Numbered from the stretch's first letter, positions 1 to 10,108 are shown. The stretch: 64,000 bases of DNA from an uncultured Bacteroidia bacterium (GCA_902781705.1 CACZKE010000006.1:56073-120072); one strand, 5' to 3'. Made by a program: numbers and translations. Notes: generated from the sequence alone by a model not told the origin.

Positions 1-2105
1 GTGATCCGGTAGCCCGCCTCCAGCGCCCGCGCCTTCAGGTCCTTCAGCTCGATGTCGATGATGTGCTCGATGTCCTCCCGGGTCAGGGAGTTGAAGTACA
101 CCTGCTCATCCACCCGGTTGATGAATTCCGGAGGGAAAGCCTTCTTGACCGCCTTGGCGACCACGTTCTTCCGGTCGTCCTCCAGTTTCCTGCCGGCGGT
201 TGCAAACCCGATCCCGTTGCCGTATTCCTCCACTTCGCGGCTGCCCACGTTGGAGGTCATGATGACGATGGTGTTCTTGAAATCCACCGTCCGTCCGTTG
301 CTGTCGGTCAGGCGCCCCTCGTCCATCACCTGCAGGAGCAGGTTGAAGATGTCGGGATGGGCTTTCTCGATCTCGTCCAGCAGGACCACGCAGTAGGGCT
401 TGCGGCGCACCCGTTCGGACAACTGCCCGCCCTCTTCGTACCCCACATATCCCGGAGGCGCACCGATCAGGCGAGAGACGGAGAATTTCTCCATGTACTC
501 GCTCATGTCGATCCGGACCATATTCTCCTCGGAATCAAAGAGATACTCCGCTAGCGAACGCGCTAGCTGCGTCTTTCCCACGCCTGTGGGACCGAAGAAC
601 AGGAAGGTGCCGATGGGCCGGTGCGGATCCTTCAGGCCGGCGCGACCGCGCTGGATGGCCCGCACGACGGTGTCGATGGCGCTGTCCTGGCCGATGATGC
701 GTGCCTTGAGCCGCTGGCTCATCTTGAGGATGCGGTTCCCTTCGGATTCGGCCACGCGGCCGGCCGGGATGCCGGTCATCTTGGACACGACCGAGGCGAT
801 GTCCTCCGCGGTGACGACGGAAGGGCTGCCCTTCTTCCGGGCCAGGTTCAGCCGCACCATGGACCCGGCCTCGTCCAGGGCGTCGATGGCCTTGTCGGGC
901 AGGGACTTGTCGGTGATGTAGCGGTCGGTGAGGCGTACGGCGGCTTCCAGGGCGTCGTCCGTATAGGTGATGTGGTGGAACTCCTCGTAATGGGACTTCA
1001 GGTGCCGGAGGATCTCCAGGGTCTCGTCCGGGTCGGTAGGCTCCACGACGATCTTCTGGAACCGGCGGTCCAGGGCGCCGTCCTTCTCCACGATCTTCGT
1101 GAACTCGTCCATCGTGGTCGCGCCCACGCACTGGAGTTCGCCGCGGGCGAGGGCCGGCTTGAGCATGTTGGCCGCGTCCAGGCTGCCGGAGGCGCCGCCG
1201 GCGCCCACGATCGTGTGGAACTCGTCGATGAACAGGATGAGGTCCGGATCCGTCTGGGCCTCCTTGATGATGGCTTTCAGGCGTTTCTCGAAATCACCCC
1301 TGTACTTGGTGCCGGCCACCACCGAGGCGATGTCCAGCGAGATGATCCGCTTCTTGGCGAGGACGGGGGAGATGTCCCCGGAGGCGATCCGCAGGGCGAT
1401 CCCTTCCACGATGGCGGACTTGCCCACGCCCGGCTCTCCGATGAGCATCGGGTTGTTCTTCTTGCGGCGTCCGAGGATTTCGATGACGCGGGCGATCTCG
1501 GTGTCACGTCCGACGACCGGGTCCAGTTTCCCTTCCCGGGCGGCCTTGGTGAGGTCGTAGCCGAACTCTTCCATGTCCACGCCGCCCTTCTTGCCGGTGC
1601 CGGCCTCCTCATCTTCGCTGTCGGCGTCGGCCTGGGCGGGCTGCTGGTCCTGTCCGGGCACCCGGAGCATCCCTTCGCTCTCCATGTAGGCGAGCATCTT
1701 GCCGTAATCCACGCCGCGGGCGCGGAGGTAGGCCTGTCCGTAACTGTCCGTCGTTCGGCACAGGGCGAGCAGCAGGTGGTGCGGGGCCGCCTCCTGGCTC
1801 TTGAGCCGGGTTGCCTCCATCACGGTGATGCTCAGGACGTTCTGCGCCTGGCGGGAGAAATTGATATGGTCGATCTCGGAGTAGGGGATCGTCTCGTTCG
1901 TAAAGATCCTTCCGTCGATGAAGGACTTCAGTTCCGCGGGCTCGACGCCGAGTCCCCGGAGCGTCTCGAAAGCGCTGTTCTCCTCATGACGGATGATCCC
2001 GAGGAACAGGTGGTCCGGGCCGATGCCGTAACTTCCGGTCCGCATCGCTTCCTCGCGGGCATATTTGATGATGCCGTTCAGCTGGTCTGATATCTGTATC
2101 TGCAT
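1..2105 (-). CDS. clpC: ATP-dependent Clp protease ATP-binding subunit ClpC/ClpA, 3' end beyond window
   Basis: AAA+ unfoldase that feeds proteins to ClpP. About 701 codons are visible from the ATG at 2105; the C-terminus lies off the left edge. The N-terminal ~145 residues are a double Clp-N repeat. Next comes a D1 ATPase with Walker A GEPGVGKS and an LFIDEFHT Walker B, then a D2 ATPase with Walker A GPTGVGKT, VLLDEIEKAH and the conserved GAPPGYVGY pore loop. The linker between Clp-N and D1 is acidic and Gln-rich. It is divergent from gyrA. Its own -7-like box (TATATTTA, 2115-2122) would give a very short leader. ClpC rather than ClpA or ClpB is inferred from the double Clp-N and from the lack of a long ClpB middle domain; the family call is secure. 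Confidence 0.95.
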   Translation of the reverse strand, partial: MQIQISDQLNGIIKYAREEAMRTGSYGIGPDHLFLGIIRHEENSAFETLRGLGVEPAELKSFIDGRIFTNETIPYSEIDHINFSRQAQNVLSITVMEATRLKSQEAAPHHLLLALCRTTDSYGQAYLRARGVDYGKMLAYMESEGMLRVPGQDQQPAQADADSEDEEAGTGKKGGVDMEEFGYDLTKAAREGKLDPVVGRDTEIARVIEILGRRKKNNPMLIGEPGVGKSAIVEGIALRIASGDISPVLAKKRIISLDIASVVAGTKYRGDFEKRLKAIIKEAQTDPDLILFIDEFHTIVGAGGASGSLDAANMLKPALARGELQCVGATTMDEFTKIVEKDGALDRRFQKIVVEPTDPDETLEILRHLKSHYEEFHHITYTDDALEAAVRLTDRYITDKSLPDKAIDALDEAGSMVRLNLARKKGSPSVVTAEDIASVVSKMTGIPAGRVAESEGNRILKMSQRLKARIIGQDSAIDTVVRAIQRGRAGLKDPHRPIGTFLFFGPTGVGKTQLARSLAEYLFDSEENMVRIDMSEYMEKFSVSRLIGAPPGYVGYEEGGQLSERVRRKPYCVVLLDEIEKAHPDIFNLLLQVMDEGRLTDSNGRTVDFKNTIVIMTSNVGSREVEEYGNGIGFATAGRKLEDDRKNVVAKAVKKAFPPEFINRVDEQVYFNSLTREDIEHIIDIELKDLKARALEAGYRI

Positions 2106-2166
2106 AATTCGGGGTAAATATAGGCATTTTCGCACTAATCAACAATCGTGCGCGGAACCTGCTCCG

Positions 2167-2179
2167 GACAATTTGTCAG
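2167..2179. promoter_or_regulatory. Candidate operator, copy 1 (clpC-gyrA intergenic)
   Basis: The 13-mer GACAATTTGTCAG contains the near-palindrome GACAA-T-TTGTC. An identical 13-mer lies between rluA and dnaK at 15201-15213. Both sites sit in a divergent intergenic region that contains a chaperone gene. Confidence 0.35.
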
Positions 2180-2181
2180 TC

Positions 2182-2212
2182 TTTGAAAAGTCAGGAATAT
2201 TGACTATATTTG
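2182..2212 (+). promoter_or_regulatory. Bacteroidota-type promoter of gyrA
   Basis: TTTG at 2182-2185, 19 bases, then TATATTTG at 2205-2212. This is an exact fit to the Bacteroides sigma-ABfr consensus TTTG-N19-TAnnTTTG. Transcription would start near 2218, about 20 bases before the gyrA ATG. Confidence 0.8.
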
Positions 2213-2237
2213 CAAGTTAATAGTTACTACGGAAAAA

Positions 2238-4793
2238 ATGGATAACAACGAAGAGAAGAATCAGCTGGAAGAGCCCCTCTCCACGGGACTGATCCAGCCT
2301 GTGGAGATCGATCACGAAATGCGTACGGCGTACATCGACTATTCGATGTCCGTCATCGTTTCCCGTGCCCTTCCCGATGCCCGGGACGGCCTCAAGCCGG
2401 TTCAGCGCCGCGTCCTGTACGGCATGAACGAAATGGGCGTCAAATATAACGGACAGACCAAGAAATCCGCCCGTATCGTGGGTGACGTGATGGGTAAGTA
2501 CCACCCGCACGGCGACTCCAGCGTGTATGACGCGATGGTCCGTCTGGGCCAATGGTGGAACCAGCGCTACCCGCTGGTGTGGGGCCAGGGCAACTTCGGC
2601 TCCATGGACGGCGACTCCCCGGCCGCCATGCGTTACACCGAGGCCAAGCTCGAGAAGATGTCCGAGGACGTCCTGGCCGACATGGAGAAGGACACCGTGG
2701 ACATGACCTCCAACTTTGACGACACCCTCCAGGAACCGACGGTGGTCCCGACCAAGGCCCCGCTGCTCCTGCTGAACGGTGCTTCCGGCATCGCCGTGGG
2801 CATGGCCACGAACATGGCCCCGCACAACCTGGGCGAGTGCTGCGACGCGATCTGCGCCTACATCGACAATCCCGAGATCACCACGGACGAGCTGATGCAG
2901 TACATCAAGGGTCCGGACTTCCCGACCGGCGGCATCGTCATGGGCCGCAGCGGCATCAAGGAGGCCTACGAGACCGGCCGCGGCCGCGTCGTGGTGCGTT
3001 CCAAGACGGAAATCGAGGTGGACGACCGCGGTCACGAGACCATCGTCGTCACCGAGATCCCTTATATGGTGAACAAGCGCGAGATGATCGAGAAGATCGC
3101 GCAGATGGCCGAGGAAAAGAAGATCGAAGGCATCTCCTATATCAATGACGAAAGTTCCCGCGAGGGCATCCGCGTCATCATCCGCCTCAAGCAGGGGGTG
3201 AATTCCGGCGTGGTCCTGAACACCCTGTTCAAGTATACCCCGCTCCAGAGCAGTTTCTCGTTCAACAACGTAGCCCTCGTGAAGGGCCGTCCGCGCACCC
3301 TGTCCCTGAAGGAAATCCTCCAGAACTTCGTGGATTTCCGCCACGAGGTCGTCGTGCGCCGCACCCGTTTCGAACTGGATAAGGCGCAGAAACGCGCCCA
3401 CATCCTGGAAGGCCTCCTCAAGGCGATGGACATCATCGACGAGATCGTGCATGTCATCCGCTACGAGGCCAAGAGCCGCGACGACGCGAAGGTCATCCTG
3501 ATGGAACGCTACGAGTTCACCGAGCCGCAGGCCGCCGCCATCGTCGCCCTCACCCTCGGCCAGCTCGCCGGCTTGGAACGGGAGCGCCTGCGCAACGAAT
3601 ACGAGGAACTGGAGAAGTTCATCGCCCACTGCGAGGCCGTCCTCGCGAGCGTCGAACTCCAACTGGGCATCGTCAAGGACGAGACCCGCGAACTCAAGGA
3701 GAAGTACGGCGACCCGCGCCGCACCGAGATCACCCTCTCCGAGGACGAGTTCAACCCCGAGGACTTCTATGCCGACGAGGACCAGGTCATCACGATCTCC
3801 CACCTCGGCTACATCAAGCGCACCGCCCTCACCGAGTTCCGTACCCAGAACCGCGGCGGCGTGGGCATGAAGGCCAGCGCCACCCGCGACGCGGACTTCA
3901 TCGAGCACATCTACATCGCCAACAACCACTCCACGCTCCTGCTCTTCACCCAGAAGGGCCGCTGCTACTGGCTCAAGGTCTATGAGATTCCGGAAGGCAA
4001 CCGCACCTCCAAGGGCCGCGCCATCCAGAACATCATCATGATCGAGCCGGACGACAAGGTCAAGGCCTATGTCAACGTGAAGACCCTCAAGGATGAGGAG
4101 TTCATCAACAACAACTACATCATGATGGTCACCCGCCAGGGCATCGTCAAGAAGACGTCCCTGGAGGCCTACTCCCGTCCGCGGACCAATGGTGTGAACG
4201 CCATCAACGTCCGCGAGGACGACGAACTCCTCGAAGCCATCCTCACCAACGGCCGCTGCAACATCATGATCGCGGCCCACGGCGGACGCTGCGTCCGCTT
4301 CGACGAGACGGAGGCCCGGCCGCTCGGCAGAACCTCCACCGGCGTGCGTGGCATCAATCTTGATGAAGGGGATTATGTGATCGGTGTCCTTTGCCAGGAT
4401 CCGGAGGCCGAAGGCGCGGCGGGCCGTCAGGTCCTCGTGGTTTCCGAGAACGGATACGGCAAGCGCTCCGACCCGATGGAGTACCGTCAGACCGCCCGTG
4501 GCGCGAAGGGTGTCCGCACCCTCAACATCACGGAAAAGACCGGAGCCCTGGTGGCCATCAAGAACGTCTGTGACGATGACGACCTGATGATCATCAACCG
4601 GTCGGGAATGACGATCCGGATGCCGGTCTCCACCATCCGCGTGGCGGGACGCGCCACCCAGGGGGTGAAACTGGTGAGCATCCGCGAAGGGGATTCCATC
4701 GCCGCCGTGTCGGTCGTGGCCCATTCCGACGAGGAAGAGTCCCAGCCGGCTGAGAACCAGGAAGTGAAAACTGAGAATGAGAATAACAACTAA
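2238..4793 (+). CDS. gyrA: DNA gyrase subunit A
   Basis: Breakage-reunion subunit of DNA gyrase, which introduces negative supercoils together with GyrB. The 851-residue length is normal. The catalytic Tyr is Y133 in AAMRYTE. The quinolone-determining region reads [13 protein letters not shown] with Ser94 and Asp98 (E. coli Ser83 and Asp87), so the classic resistance positions are wild type. The C-terminal beta-pinwheel begins after about residue 520. The GyrA-box region at about residue 537 reads QNRGGVG, compared with QRRGGKG in E. coli; I did not check how common this variant is. The tail is Glu/Asn-rich. The TPR gene follows after 15 bases and may be cotranscribed. Confidence 0.97.
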   Translation: MDNNEEKNQLEEPLSTGLIQPVEIDHEMRTAYIDYSMSVIVSRALPDARDGLKPVQRRVLYGMNEMGVKYNGQTKKSARIVGDVMGKYHPHGDSSVYDAMVRLGQWWNQRYPLVWGQGNFGSMDGDSPAAMRYTEAKLEKMSEDVLADMEKDTVDMTSNFDDTLQEPTVVPTKAPLLLLNGASGIAVGMATNMAPHNLGECCDAICAYIDNPEITTDELMQYIKGPDFPTGGIVMGRSGIKEAYETGRGRVVVRSKTEIEVDDRGHETIVVTEIPYMVNKREMIEKIAQMAEEKKIEGISYINDESSREGIRVIIRLKQGVNSGVVLNTLFKYTPLQSSFSFNNVALVKGRPRTLSLKEILQNFVDFRHEVVVRRTRFELDKAQKRAHILEGLLKAMDIIDEIVHVIRYEAKSRDDAKVILMERYEFTEPQAAAIVALTLGQLAGLERERLRNEYEELEKFIAHCEAVLASVELQLGIVKDETRELKEKYGDPRRTEITLSEDEFNPEDFYADEDQVITISHLGYIKRTALTEFRTQNRGGVGMKASATRDADFIEHIYIANNHSTLLLFTQKGRCYWLKVYEIPEGNRTSKGRAIQNIIMIEPDDKVKAYVNVKTLKDEEFINNNYIMMVTRQGIVKKTSLEAYSRPRTNGVNAINVREDDELLEAILTNGRCNIMIAAHGGRCVRFDETEARPLGRTSTGVRGINLDEGDYVIGVLCQDPEAEGAAGRQVLVVSENGYGKRSDPMEYRQTARGAKGVRTLNITEKTGALVAIKNVCDDDDLMIINRSGMTIRMPVSTIRVAGRATQGVKLVSIREGDSIAAVSVVAHSDEEESQPAENQEVKTENENNN

Positions 4794-4808
4794 CTAATTT
4801 TCGATAAA

Positions 4809-6116
4809 ATGAAGAAATTATTTCTTGCCCTCGCGCTCGTTGCCTCGGTGCAGGTAGCAAACGCCCAGATCAAGTCCGACGCCGACATCCAGAAGGCGAT
4901 CGACAAGGCCGAAGCCACCGCCAATGATGCCAAGAAGGGTGCCAAGCCCGCTCCTTGGATGAAGCTCGGTCAGGCCTATGTCACGGCTTATTCCAACCCG
5001 ACCGCGAATATCTCCACGGGTATCGACAAGCAGACCTTCGCCCTGATGGCCGGCGAAAAGCCGTCCGCCACGGAGACGGTCACCCTCGACGGCCAGACCT
5101 ACGAGAAGCAGGTCCTCAGCCGCGCCAACGTCTATTTCAACCAGGCCGGCCAGCTCGCCCTCGTGGAGGTCACCAAGCCCTCCGTCGCCGGTGATCCGCT
5201 TGAGAAGGCCGTCAAGGCCTATGTCACCGCTTCCGAGCGCGGTGCCAAGGTGAAGGAAGTCGACGAGGCTCTCCAGAACATCACCGGTTTCTACTACAAC
5301 GATGCCATCACGGCCTACTCCCTGGGTAACCTGTCCAAGGCTTCCGACCTGTTCGGCAAGGCCGCCGAGACCTCGATGACCGCCCCTTGCTCCAAGATCG
5401 ACACGAACGCCGTCTATAACACGGCCTTCACCGCCGCCAACTCCGGCAACTTCGAGCGTGCGAAGAAGTACTACAACAAGTGCCTGGACCTCAACTACAC
5501 CGCCGAGGGCAATGTCTATTCCGCCCTGGCGAATTGCGCCCTCGCCGAGAAGGACACCGTCGCCGCGAAGACGTACCTGGCCGACGGCATGAAGCTCTAT
5601 CCGGACAACTCCTCCATCCTCACCGGCCTCATCAACCTGTACATCCAGCAGAAGGAGGACCCGAAGAAGATCGTGGAACTCCTGGACGAGGCCAAGGCCC
5701 AGATGCCCGACAACCCTTCCCTCTACTATGTGGAAGGCAACATCCTGATGGGTGTCAAGGAGTATGACGATGCTCTCAAGGCCTACAAGAAGGCTTCCGA
5801 GATCGATCCGAACTACGAGTGGGGTTACTACGGCGAAGGCGTCCTCTGGTATCAGAAGGCCGTTGATGCGCAGAACGCCGCCAACGAACTTCCGTACAAC
5901 GCCTACAAGGAGTACGACCAGAAGATGGAAGAACTTTCCACGAGCCTGAAGAACGCCATCCCTGCTTTCGAGGCCTGCTATGCCAAGACCGCTGACGAGG
6001 CCGTCAAGATGGCTGCCGCCGACAACCTCAAGCGCATCTACTTCGCTCTCCGCAACGACAACCCTGAATACCAGGCTGCCTACGAGAAGTACAATGCCAT
6101 CGTCGGTGCTGAGTAA
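4809..6116 (+). CDS. Secreted tetratricopeptide-repeat protein
   Basis: A 435-residue protein with a Sec signal peptide of about 19 residues ending VANAQ. Mature TPR-like helical repeats are clearest from about residue 160 to 390, with blocks such as NAVYNTAFTAANSGNFERAKKYYNKCL and SLYYVEGNILMGVKEYDDALKAYKKASEIDPNYEWGYY. TPR proteins are protein-interaction scaffolds, and no enzymatic domain is visible. It follows gyrA and overlaps the capA-like gene by about 23 bases, so the three may form one operon. The partner is unknown. Confidence 0.85.
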   Translation: MKKLFLALALVASVQVANAQIKSDADIQKAIDKAEATANDAKKGAKPAPWMKLGQAYVTAYSNPTANISTGIDKQTFALMAGEKPSATETVTLDGQTYEKQVLSRANVYFNQAGQLALVEVTKPSVAGDPLEKAVKAYVTASERGAKVKEVDEALQNITGFYYNDAITAYSLGNLSKASDLFGKAAETSMTAPCSKIDTNAVYNTAFTAANSGNFERAKKYYNKCLDLNYTAEGNVYSALANCALAEKDTVAAKTYLADGMKLYPDNSSILTGLINLYIQQKEDPKKIVELLDEAKAQMPDNPSLYYVEGNILMGVKEYDDALKAYKKASEIDPNYEWGYYGEGVLWYQKAVDAQNAANELPYNAYKEYDQKMEELSTSLKNAIPAFEACYAKTADEAVKMAAADNLKRIYFALRNDNPEYQAAYEKYNAIVGAE

Positions 6117-7233
6117 GCTTCCGGCCTGCATCACGCTGATTTACATGTTCCTGTCCGGCACGGCTGCCTTTGCGCAGCGGCTGCCGGACAGGAATGTCAC
6201 ATCCGGACCGGCCCTTGAAACCCTCTGGCCGCTGGAATTTGACCTGCTGCCGCCCAAGCCCGATACCGTCTCGATTTTCATCGTCGGGGATATCATGAGT
6301 CACCGGGCAGTGTCCAAAAGTGCGGAGGAATACGGGTTCGGCTCGTTTTTCAAGCATATCGAAGACCGGATCGGGAAAGCGGACCTCGCCATCGGCAACA
6401 TGGAGTTCCCGCTGGCCGGGAAACCCTATACCGGGTATCCGGCCTTCTCGGGACCGGACGAGTATCCGCAGTACCTGTCCGACGTCGGCTTCGACGTGTT
6501 CCTGACGGCGAACAACCACATCCTGGACAAGGGAACGGCGGGCCTGAGGCGCACGATCGAGGTCCTGGAACGGAAAGGGCTCATGTACACCGGTGTCGCC
6601 GGAACGGCTGCGGCCGATACGCTCCTGAATCCCCTCATGCTCCATGTCCGGGGACTGAGGATCGCCCTCATCAATTTTACCTACGGAACGAACGTGGGAC
6701 CTTGGGACAAGTGGCCGAAGGTCAATTACATGCGGAAGTCGGAAATCCTCCCCATGCTGGAGCGGGCGAAGGCCTCGGAGGCCGATCTCGTGATGGTGTT
6801 CCCGCATTGGGGCATCGAGTACCTGCTCCACCATGACAAGGAGCAGGAAGAGCTGGCCCGCTGGCTCCTTGAAAACGGGGCCGATGTCATCGTGGGGCAC
6901 CATCCGCACGTCATCCAGGACGTGCAGTGGATCGAAGGGAAACCGGTCATCTACTCCCTCGGAAATGCCCTTTCGAACCAGAACGACCTGAATTCCCGCC
7001 TGGAGATGGCCGTGACGCTCCGCATCGTCCTGCAACGGGACAAGGAACCGCAACTGCTGGAACCGTCCTACGAATACCTCTGGTGTACGAAACCGGGAAT
7101 GGTGGAGGACTCCTATTCCGCCGTGCCCGTCACTTTGCCGGACTCCCTGTGGCGGGTGAAGTCCGACCATGCCGACATGCTAGCCACATACAAGAAAGTC
7201 TATGAAGAAAACCATCCAGTTGGAAGCCATTGA
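6094..7233 (+). CDS. CapA-family exported metallophosphoesterase-like protein
   Basis: About 379 residues, related to CapA/PgsA (poly-gamma-glutamate synthesis) of the calcineurin-like superfamily. Motifs in order are VGDIMSH, GNMEFPL, ANNHILD, FPHWGIEY and GHHPHVIQ, which supply the expected Asp, Asn and His metal ligands. The ATG at 6094 (or the GTG at 6106) gives an N-terminus rich in hydrophobic residues ending TAAFAQ, a plausible signal peptide; the ATG at 6145 would leave only a truncated one. It overlaps the TPR gene upstream and phoH downstream (32 bases), which suggests translational coupling. A role in envelope or polysaccharide metabolism is inferred from the family; no other capsule genes are nearby. 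Confidence 0.85.
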   Translation: MPSSVLSKLPACITLIYMFLSGTAAFAQRLPDRNVTSGPALETLWPLEFDLLPPKPDTVSIFIVGDIMSHRAVSKSAEEYGFGSFFKHIEDRIGKADLAIGNMEFPLAGKPYTGYPAFSGPDEYPQYLSDVGFDVFLTANNHILDKGTAGLRRTIEVLERKGLMYTGVAGTAAADTLLNPLMLHVRGLRIALINFTYGTNVGPWDKWPKVNYMRKSEILPMLERAKASEADLVMVFPHWGIEYLLHHDKEQEELARWLLENGADVIVGHHPHVIQDVQWIEGKPVIYSLGNALSNQNDLNSRLEMAVTLRIVLQRDKEPQLLEPSYEYLWCTKPGMVEDSYSAVPVTLPDSLWRVKSDHADMLATYKKVYEENHPVGSH

Positions 7234-8167
7234 CCCCGTGGAACTGTACGGGGCCGGCAACAAGATCCTTACCGAGTTCTGCTCCTATTTCCCGCACATG
7301 AAAGTTGTGGCGCGGGGACACGAACTCATCCTGGAAGGCCGCGAGAGCGACATCGAGGAATTCCAGGTCCGTTTCGGGGAACTCATCGAGCGCCGGCACC
7401 GGAAGATGAACCTCACCGTGTACGACGTGGAGGATATCTTCGACGGGACCTCTTCCGCTGAGAAGTTCCGCCTGACGGGGGATGCCATCATCGTCCACGG
7501 CACGGACGGGAAGCCCATCCGCGCCCGGAACAAGACGCAGGAAGAACTGGTCAAGGCTTATTTCGACAATGACCTGGTCTTTGCCGTGGGCCCTGCCGGA
7601 ACGGGCAAGACCTATATCGCCATCGCCTTGGCAGTCAGGGCTTTGAAGAACCGGGAGATCAAACGGATCATCCTCACGCGTCCCGCTGTGGAAGCGGGTG
7701 AGCGCCTGGGTTTCCTGCCCGGCGACCTCAAGGACAAACTGGATCCGTATCTCCAGCCCCTGTACGACGCGCTGGAGGACATGATCCCTTCCCGCAAGTT
7801 GCAGGAATTCATGGCCGACGGGACCATCCAGATCGCTCCGCTGGCCTACATGCGCGGCCGCACCCTGGACCGGGCCTGCGTCATCCTGGACGAGGCCCAG
7901 AACACCAACCTCGGGCAACTCAAGATGTTCCTGACCCGGATGGGCACGAGCGCCAAATTCATCGTGACGGGCGACGCCACGCAGATCGACCTTCCGCGCC
8001 GGTCCGATTCGGGCCTTCTGACGGGCATCCAACTCCTCAAGGGCCTTAAGGGCGTGGCTACCATTACCTTCCGCAACGAGGACATCGTTCGGCATCCGCT
8101 GGTGACCAAGATCGTGAAAGCCTTCGATGCGCACGAAAACAAGCCCGGCGATTTTGAAGGCGAATGA
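7202..8167 (+). CDS. phoH: PhoH-family ATPase
   Basis: A 321-residue PhoH/YbeZ-type P-loop ATPase associated with RNA metabolism. An N-terminal KH-like segment (residues about 1-85) precedes the ATPase core. Walker A is GPAGTGKT at about residue 131, followed by the family motifs TRPAVEAGERLGFLPGD and MRGRTLDRACVILDEAQN (Walker B). It starts inside the capA-like gene. In many bacteria phoH is next to ybeY, which is not seen here. Nothing shows phosphate control. Confidence 0.93.
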   Translation: MKKTIQLEAIDPVELYGAGNKILTEFCSYFPHMKVVARGHELILEGRESDIEEFQVRFGELIERRHRKMNLTVYDVEDIFDGTSSAEKFRLTGDAIIVHGTDGKPIRARNKTQEELVKAYFDNDLVFAVGPAGTGKTYIAIALAVRALKNREIKRIILTRPAVEAGERLGFLPGDLKDKLDPYLQPLYDALEDMIPSRKLQEFMADGTIQIAPLAYMRGRTLDRACVILDEAQNTNLGQLKMFLTRMGTSAKFIVTGDATQIDLPRRSDSGLLTGIQLLKGLKGVATITFRNEDIVRHPLVTKIVKAFDAHENKPGDFEGE

Positions 8168-8183
8168 AAAACCATTAACTTTG
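8153..8183 (+). promoter_or_regulatory. Bacteroidota-type promoter of the SPOR lipoprotein gene
   Basis: TTTG at 8153-8156 (inside the end of phoH), 19 bases, then TAACTTTG at 8176-8183. This exact consensus shows that the next gene begins its own transcription unit. Confidence 0.75.
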
Positions 8184-8205
8184 TAAGTTAATAAACCTTG
8201 CGTCT

Positions 8206-8739
8206 ATGAAACGGACCGTCCTTCTTTCCCTCTGTGTCGCAGCGCTGCTTGCCAGCAGTTGTGACTTCTTCCGTTCCCTGGCCGGTCGTCCTACTTCCAA
8301 GGACCTGGAAGTCAAGCGCTTGGAGATGGAACGCATCCAGGAGGAAATCCGCCTGCAGGCGGAACTGGATTCCTTGGAAGAGGTCCGTCAACGGATGGCC
8401 GACTCCCTCGCCGCCCTGGAGACGCACCTGCTGGATTCCCTGTCCCAGATCAAGGGGACGATCCTCAATCCCTCCAAACTCGGAGGACTGTATACGACCA
8501 AACTGGAAACCCATTACAGCATCATCGTCGGTGCTTTCCGGACGCGCTCCTACGCCGAGCGCAAACTCAAGCAGTGCACGGAGGCCGGCTATACGGCCAC
8601 CATCGTGAGTTTCCGAAACGGCCTTCTGGCCATCTCCGTCTGTCCTTCCGACAGTCTCAGCGTAACCGTGGACAAACTTCGGGAACTGCGCGGGAACGGA
8701 ATTTGCCCGAAGGACGGCTGGATCCTTGTAAACGAGTGA
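8206..8739 (+). CDS. SPOR-domain lipoprotein
   Basis: A 177-residue protein with a lipoprotein signal whose lipobox LASSC puts the lipidated Cys at residue 19. Residues about 30-75 form a charged coiled coil. The C-terminal ~75 residues (YSIIVGAFRTRSYAERKLKQCTEAGY onward) match the SPOR fold, which binds denuded peptidoglycan glycan at division sites. A role in cell-envelope or division maintenance is inferred from the family. The next gene starts 5 bases downstream. Confidence 0.85.
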   Translation: MKRTVLLSLCVAALLASSCDFFRSLAGRPTSKDLEVKRLEMERIQEEIRLQAELDSLEEVRQRMADSLAALETHLLDSLSQIKGTILNPSKLGGLYTTKLETHYSIIVGAFRTRSYAERKLKQCTEAGYTATIVSFRNGLLAISVCPSDSLSVTVDKLRELRGNGICPKDGWILVNE

Positions 8740-8743
8740 CGAC

Positions 8744-10108
8744 ATGACCAGACGCTTCCTGCTCGCAGCCGCCCTGCTGCTGCTCACGACCACCCTTCCG
8801 GCCCAGTTCCGGACGGGTGCGACCGGTTACGACGACCTGTATGATTCGGAAACGGTCCATGCCCTGAAGGAGCATGTATCCTTCCTTTCTTCCGCCGCCC
8901 TGGAAGGCCGCAAGGCCGGATCGGAGGGCGAGAAAGAGGCGGCCGACTATATGGCCCGTATCCTGGAACAGTATGGGATCGACCTGATTTCCCCCAAGGG
9001 AGGGCAGGAATTCAGCATCGCCCGGGAAGGGGCGGATACGCTGACTTCCCGCAACGTCGTCGGTTTCCTTCCGGGTTGGGACAAGACCCTGAACGACCGG
9101 TACATCGTCATCGGCGCCCGCCTGGACAACCTGGGAATGGACACCTATCTCCGGGACGGGGTGGAAACGCCCCGCATCTACTTCGGGGCCAACGGCAATG
9201 CCTCGGGCCTTGCGATGCTCCTGGAACTGGCCTCCCGCCTGTCCACGAACCGCGTCCTGGTGCGGCGGAACATCCTCTTCGTCGCCTTCGGGGCTTCCCA
9301 AGAGACCCTGGCCGGTTCCTGGTACTTCCTGAACCGTTCCTTCTCCGACGTCGCGCACATCGACGCGATGGTGAACCTGGACATGCTCGGAACTTCCGGA
9401 CTCGGTTTCTATGCCTTCACTTCCTCCAACGAGGACATGGACCGGATCGTGAGGAACCTCCAGGGGGAACTGCTTCCCATCCAGGCGCAACTGACGACCG
9501 TGGAGCCTTATTCTTCCGACCATCGTGCGTTCTATGACCGCGAGATCCCTTCCGTCCTGTTTACGACCGGCCGATATCCGGAGCATGGTACGGGCCGCGA
9601 TTCCTACAGCATCGTGGATTTTGACGGGATGGAAAGGGAACTGGAGTATATCTACAATTACACGGTCGCCCTGGCCAACGGTCCCCGGCCGCTGTTCCGG
9701 CAGGACAGCCAGGCCGCGCCCACCGTCCCCGAGGGAGCCATCTCCTGGAACGATGTCGACGTGAAGCCGGTGTTCCTGACTTCCAGCGATCCGGCCTACT
9801 TCCTGGAGAAATGGGTGTACCAGTATCTGAAATATCCCAAATATGCGCAGGAGAACGGCATCCAGGGCCGTGTCCTCGTGGATTTCATCATCGACGAAAG
9901 CGGGAATGTCCGGGACGTACGCGTGTCCCGGAGCATCCATACTTCCCTGGACGACGAGGCGGTGCGGGTGATCTCGGCCTCCCCGAAGTGGCGGCCCGGA
10001 AGGCACCGGGGAAAGAAGGTCCGCGTGGCGGTGACGATGCCGGTGGACTTCCGCCTGGAGAAGGGCTCGAAGGGTACTTTCGGAATCAACGGAAAAAGAA
10101 TCAATTAA
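8744..10108 (+). CDS. Exported degenerate M28-type peptidase fused to a TonB C-terminal domain
   Basis: A 454-residue protein with a Sec signal peptide (ending TLPAQ). Residues about 38-310 follow the M28 (aminopeptidase Y/S) fold, but the metal-binding residues are changed. The AHxDH-like motif is GARLDN (R126 for His), the bridging-Asp motif is GANGNASG (G151 for Asp), and the Glu-Glu pair is S185-Q186. Asp213 (NLDMLG) and possibly His281 remain. Residues about 345-445 are a clear TonB_C domain (YPKYAQENGIQGRVLVDFIIDESG, SPKWRPGRHRGKKV). There is no N-terminal inner-membrane anchor like that of TonB. It is probably catalytically dead and acts by binding. It is packed between the SPOR gene and leuS. 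Confidence 0.8.
   Translation: MTRRFLLAAALLLLTTTLPAQFRTGATGYDDLYDSETVHALKEHVSFLSSAALEGRKAGSEGEKEAADYMARILEQYGIDLISPKGGQEFSIAREGADTLTSRNVVGFLPGWDKTLNDRYIVIGARLDNLGMDTYLRDGVETPRIYFGANGNASGLAMLLELASRLSTNRVLVRRNILFVAFGASQETLAGSWYFLNRSFSDVAHIDAMVNLDMLGTSGLGFYAFTSSNEDMDRIVRNLQGELLPIQAQLTTVEPYSSDHRAFYDREIPSVLFTTGRYPEHGTGRDSYSIVDFDGMERELEYIYNYTVALANGPRPLFRQDSQAAPTVPEGAISWNDVDVKPVFLTSSDPAYFLEKWVYQYLKYPKYAQENGIQGRVLVDFIIDESGNVRDVRVSRSIHTSLDDEAVRVISASPKWRPGRHRGKKVRVAVTMPVDFRLEKGSKGTFGINGKRIN

Noticed and set aside
2238-4793. Possible quinolone-resistance mutation in gyrA
   Set aside because: The key positions are Ser94 and Asp98, the sensitive-type residues.
7202-7233. 32-base overlap of the capA-like gene and phoH as a sequencing error
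   Set aside because: Both proteins are complete at the overlap and phoH starts with a normal N-terminus. Overlaps are common throughout this window.
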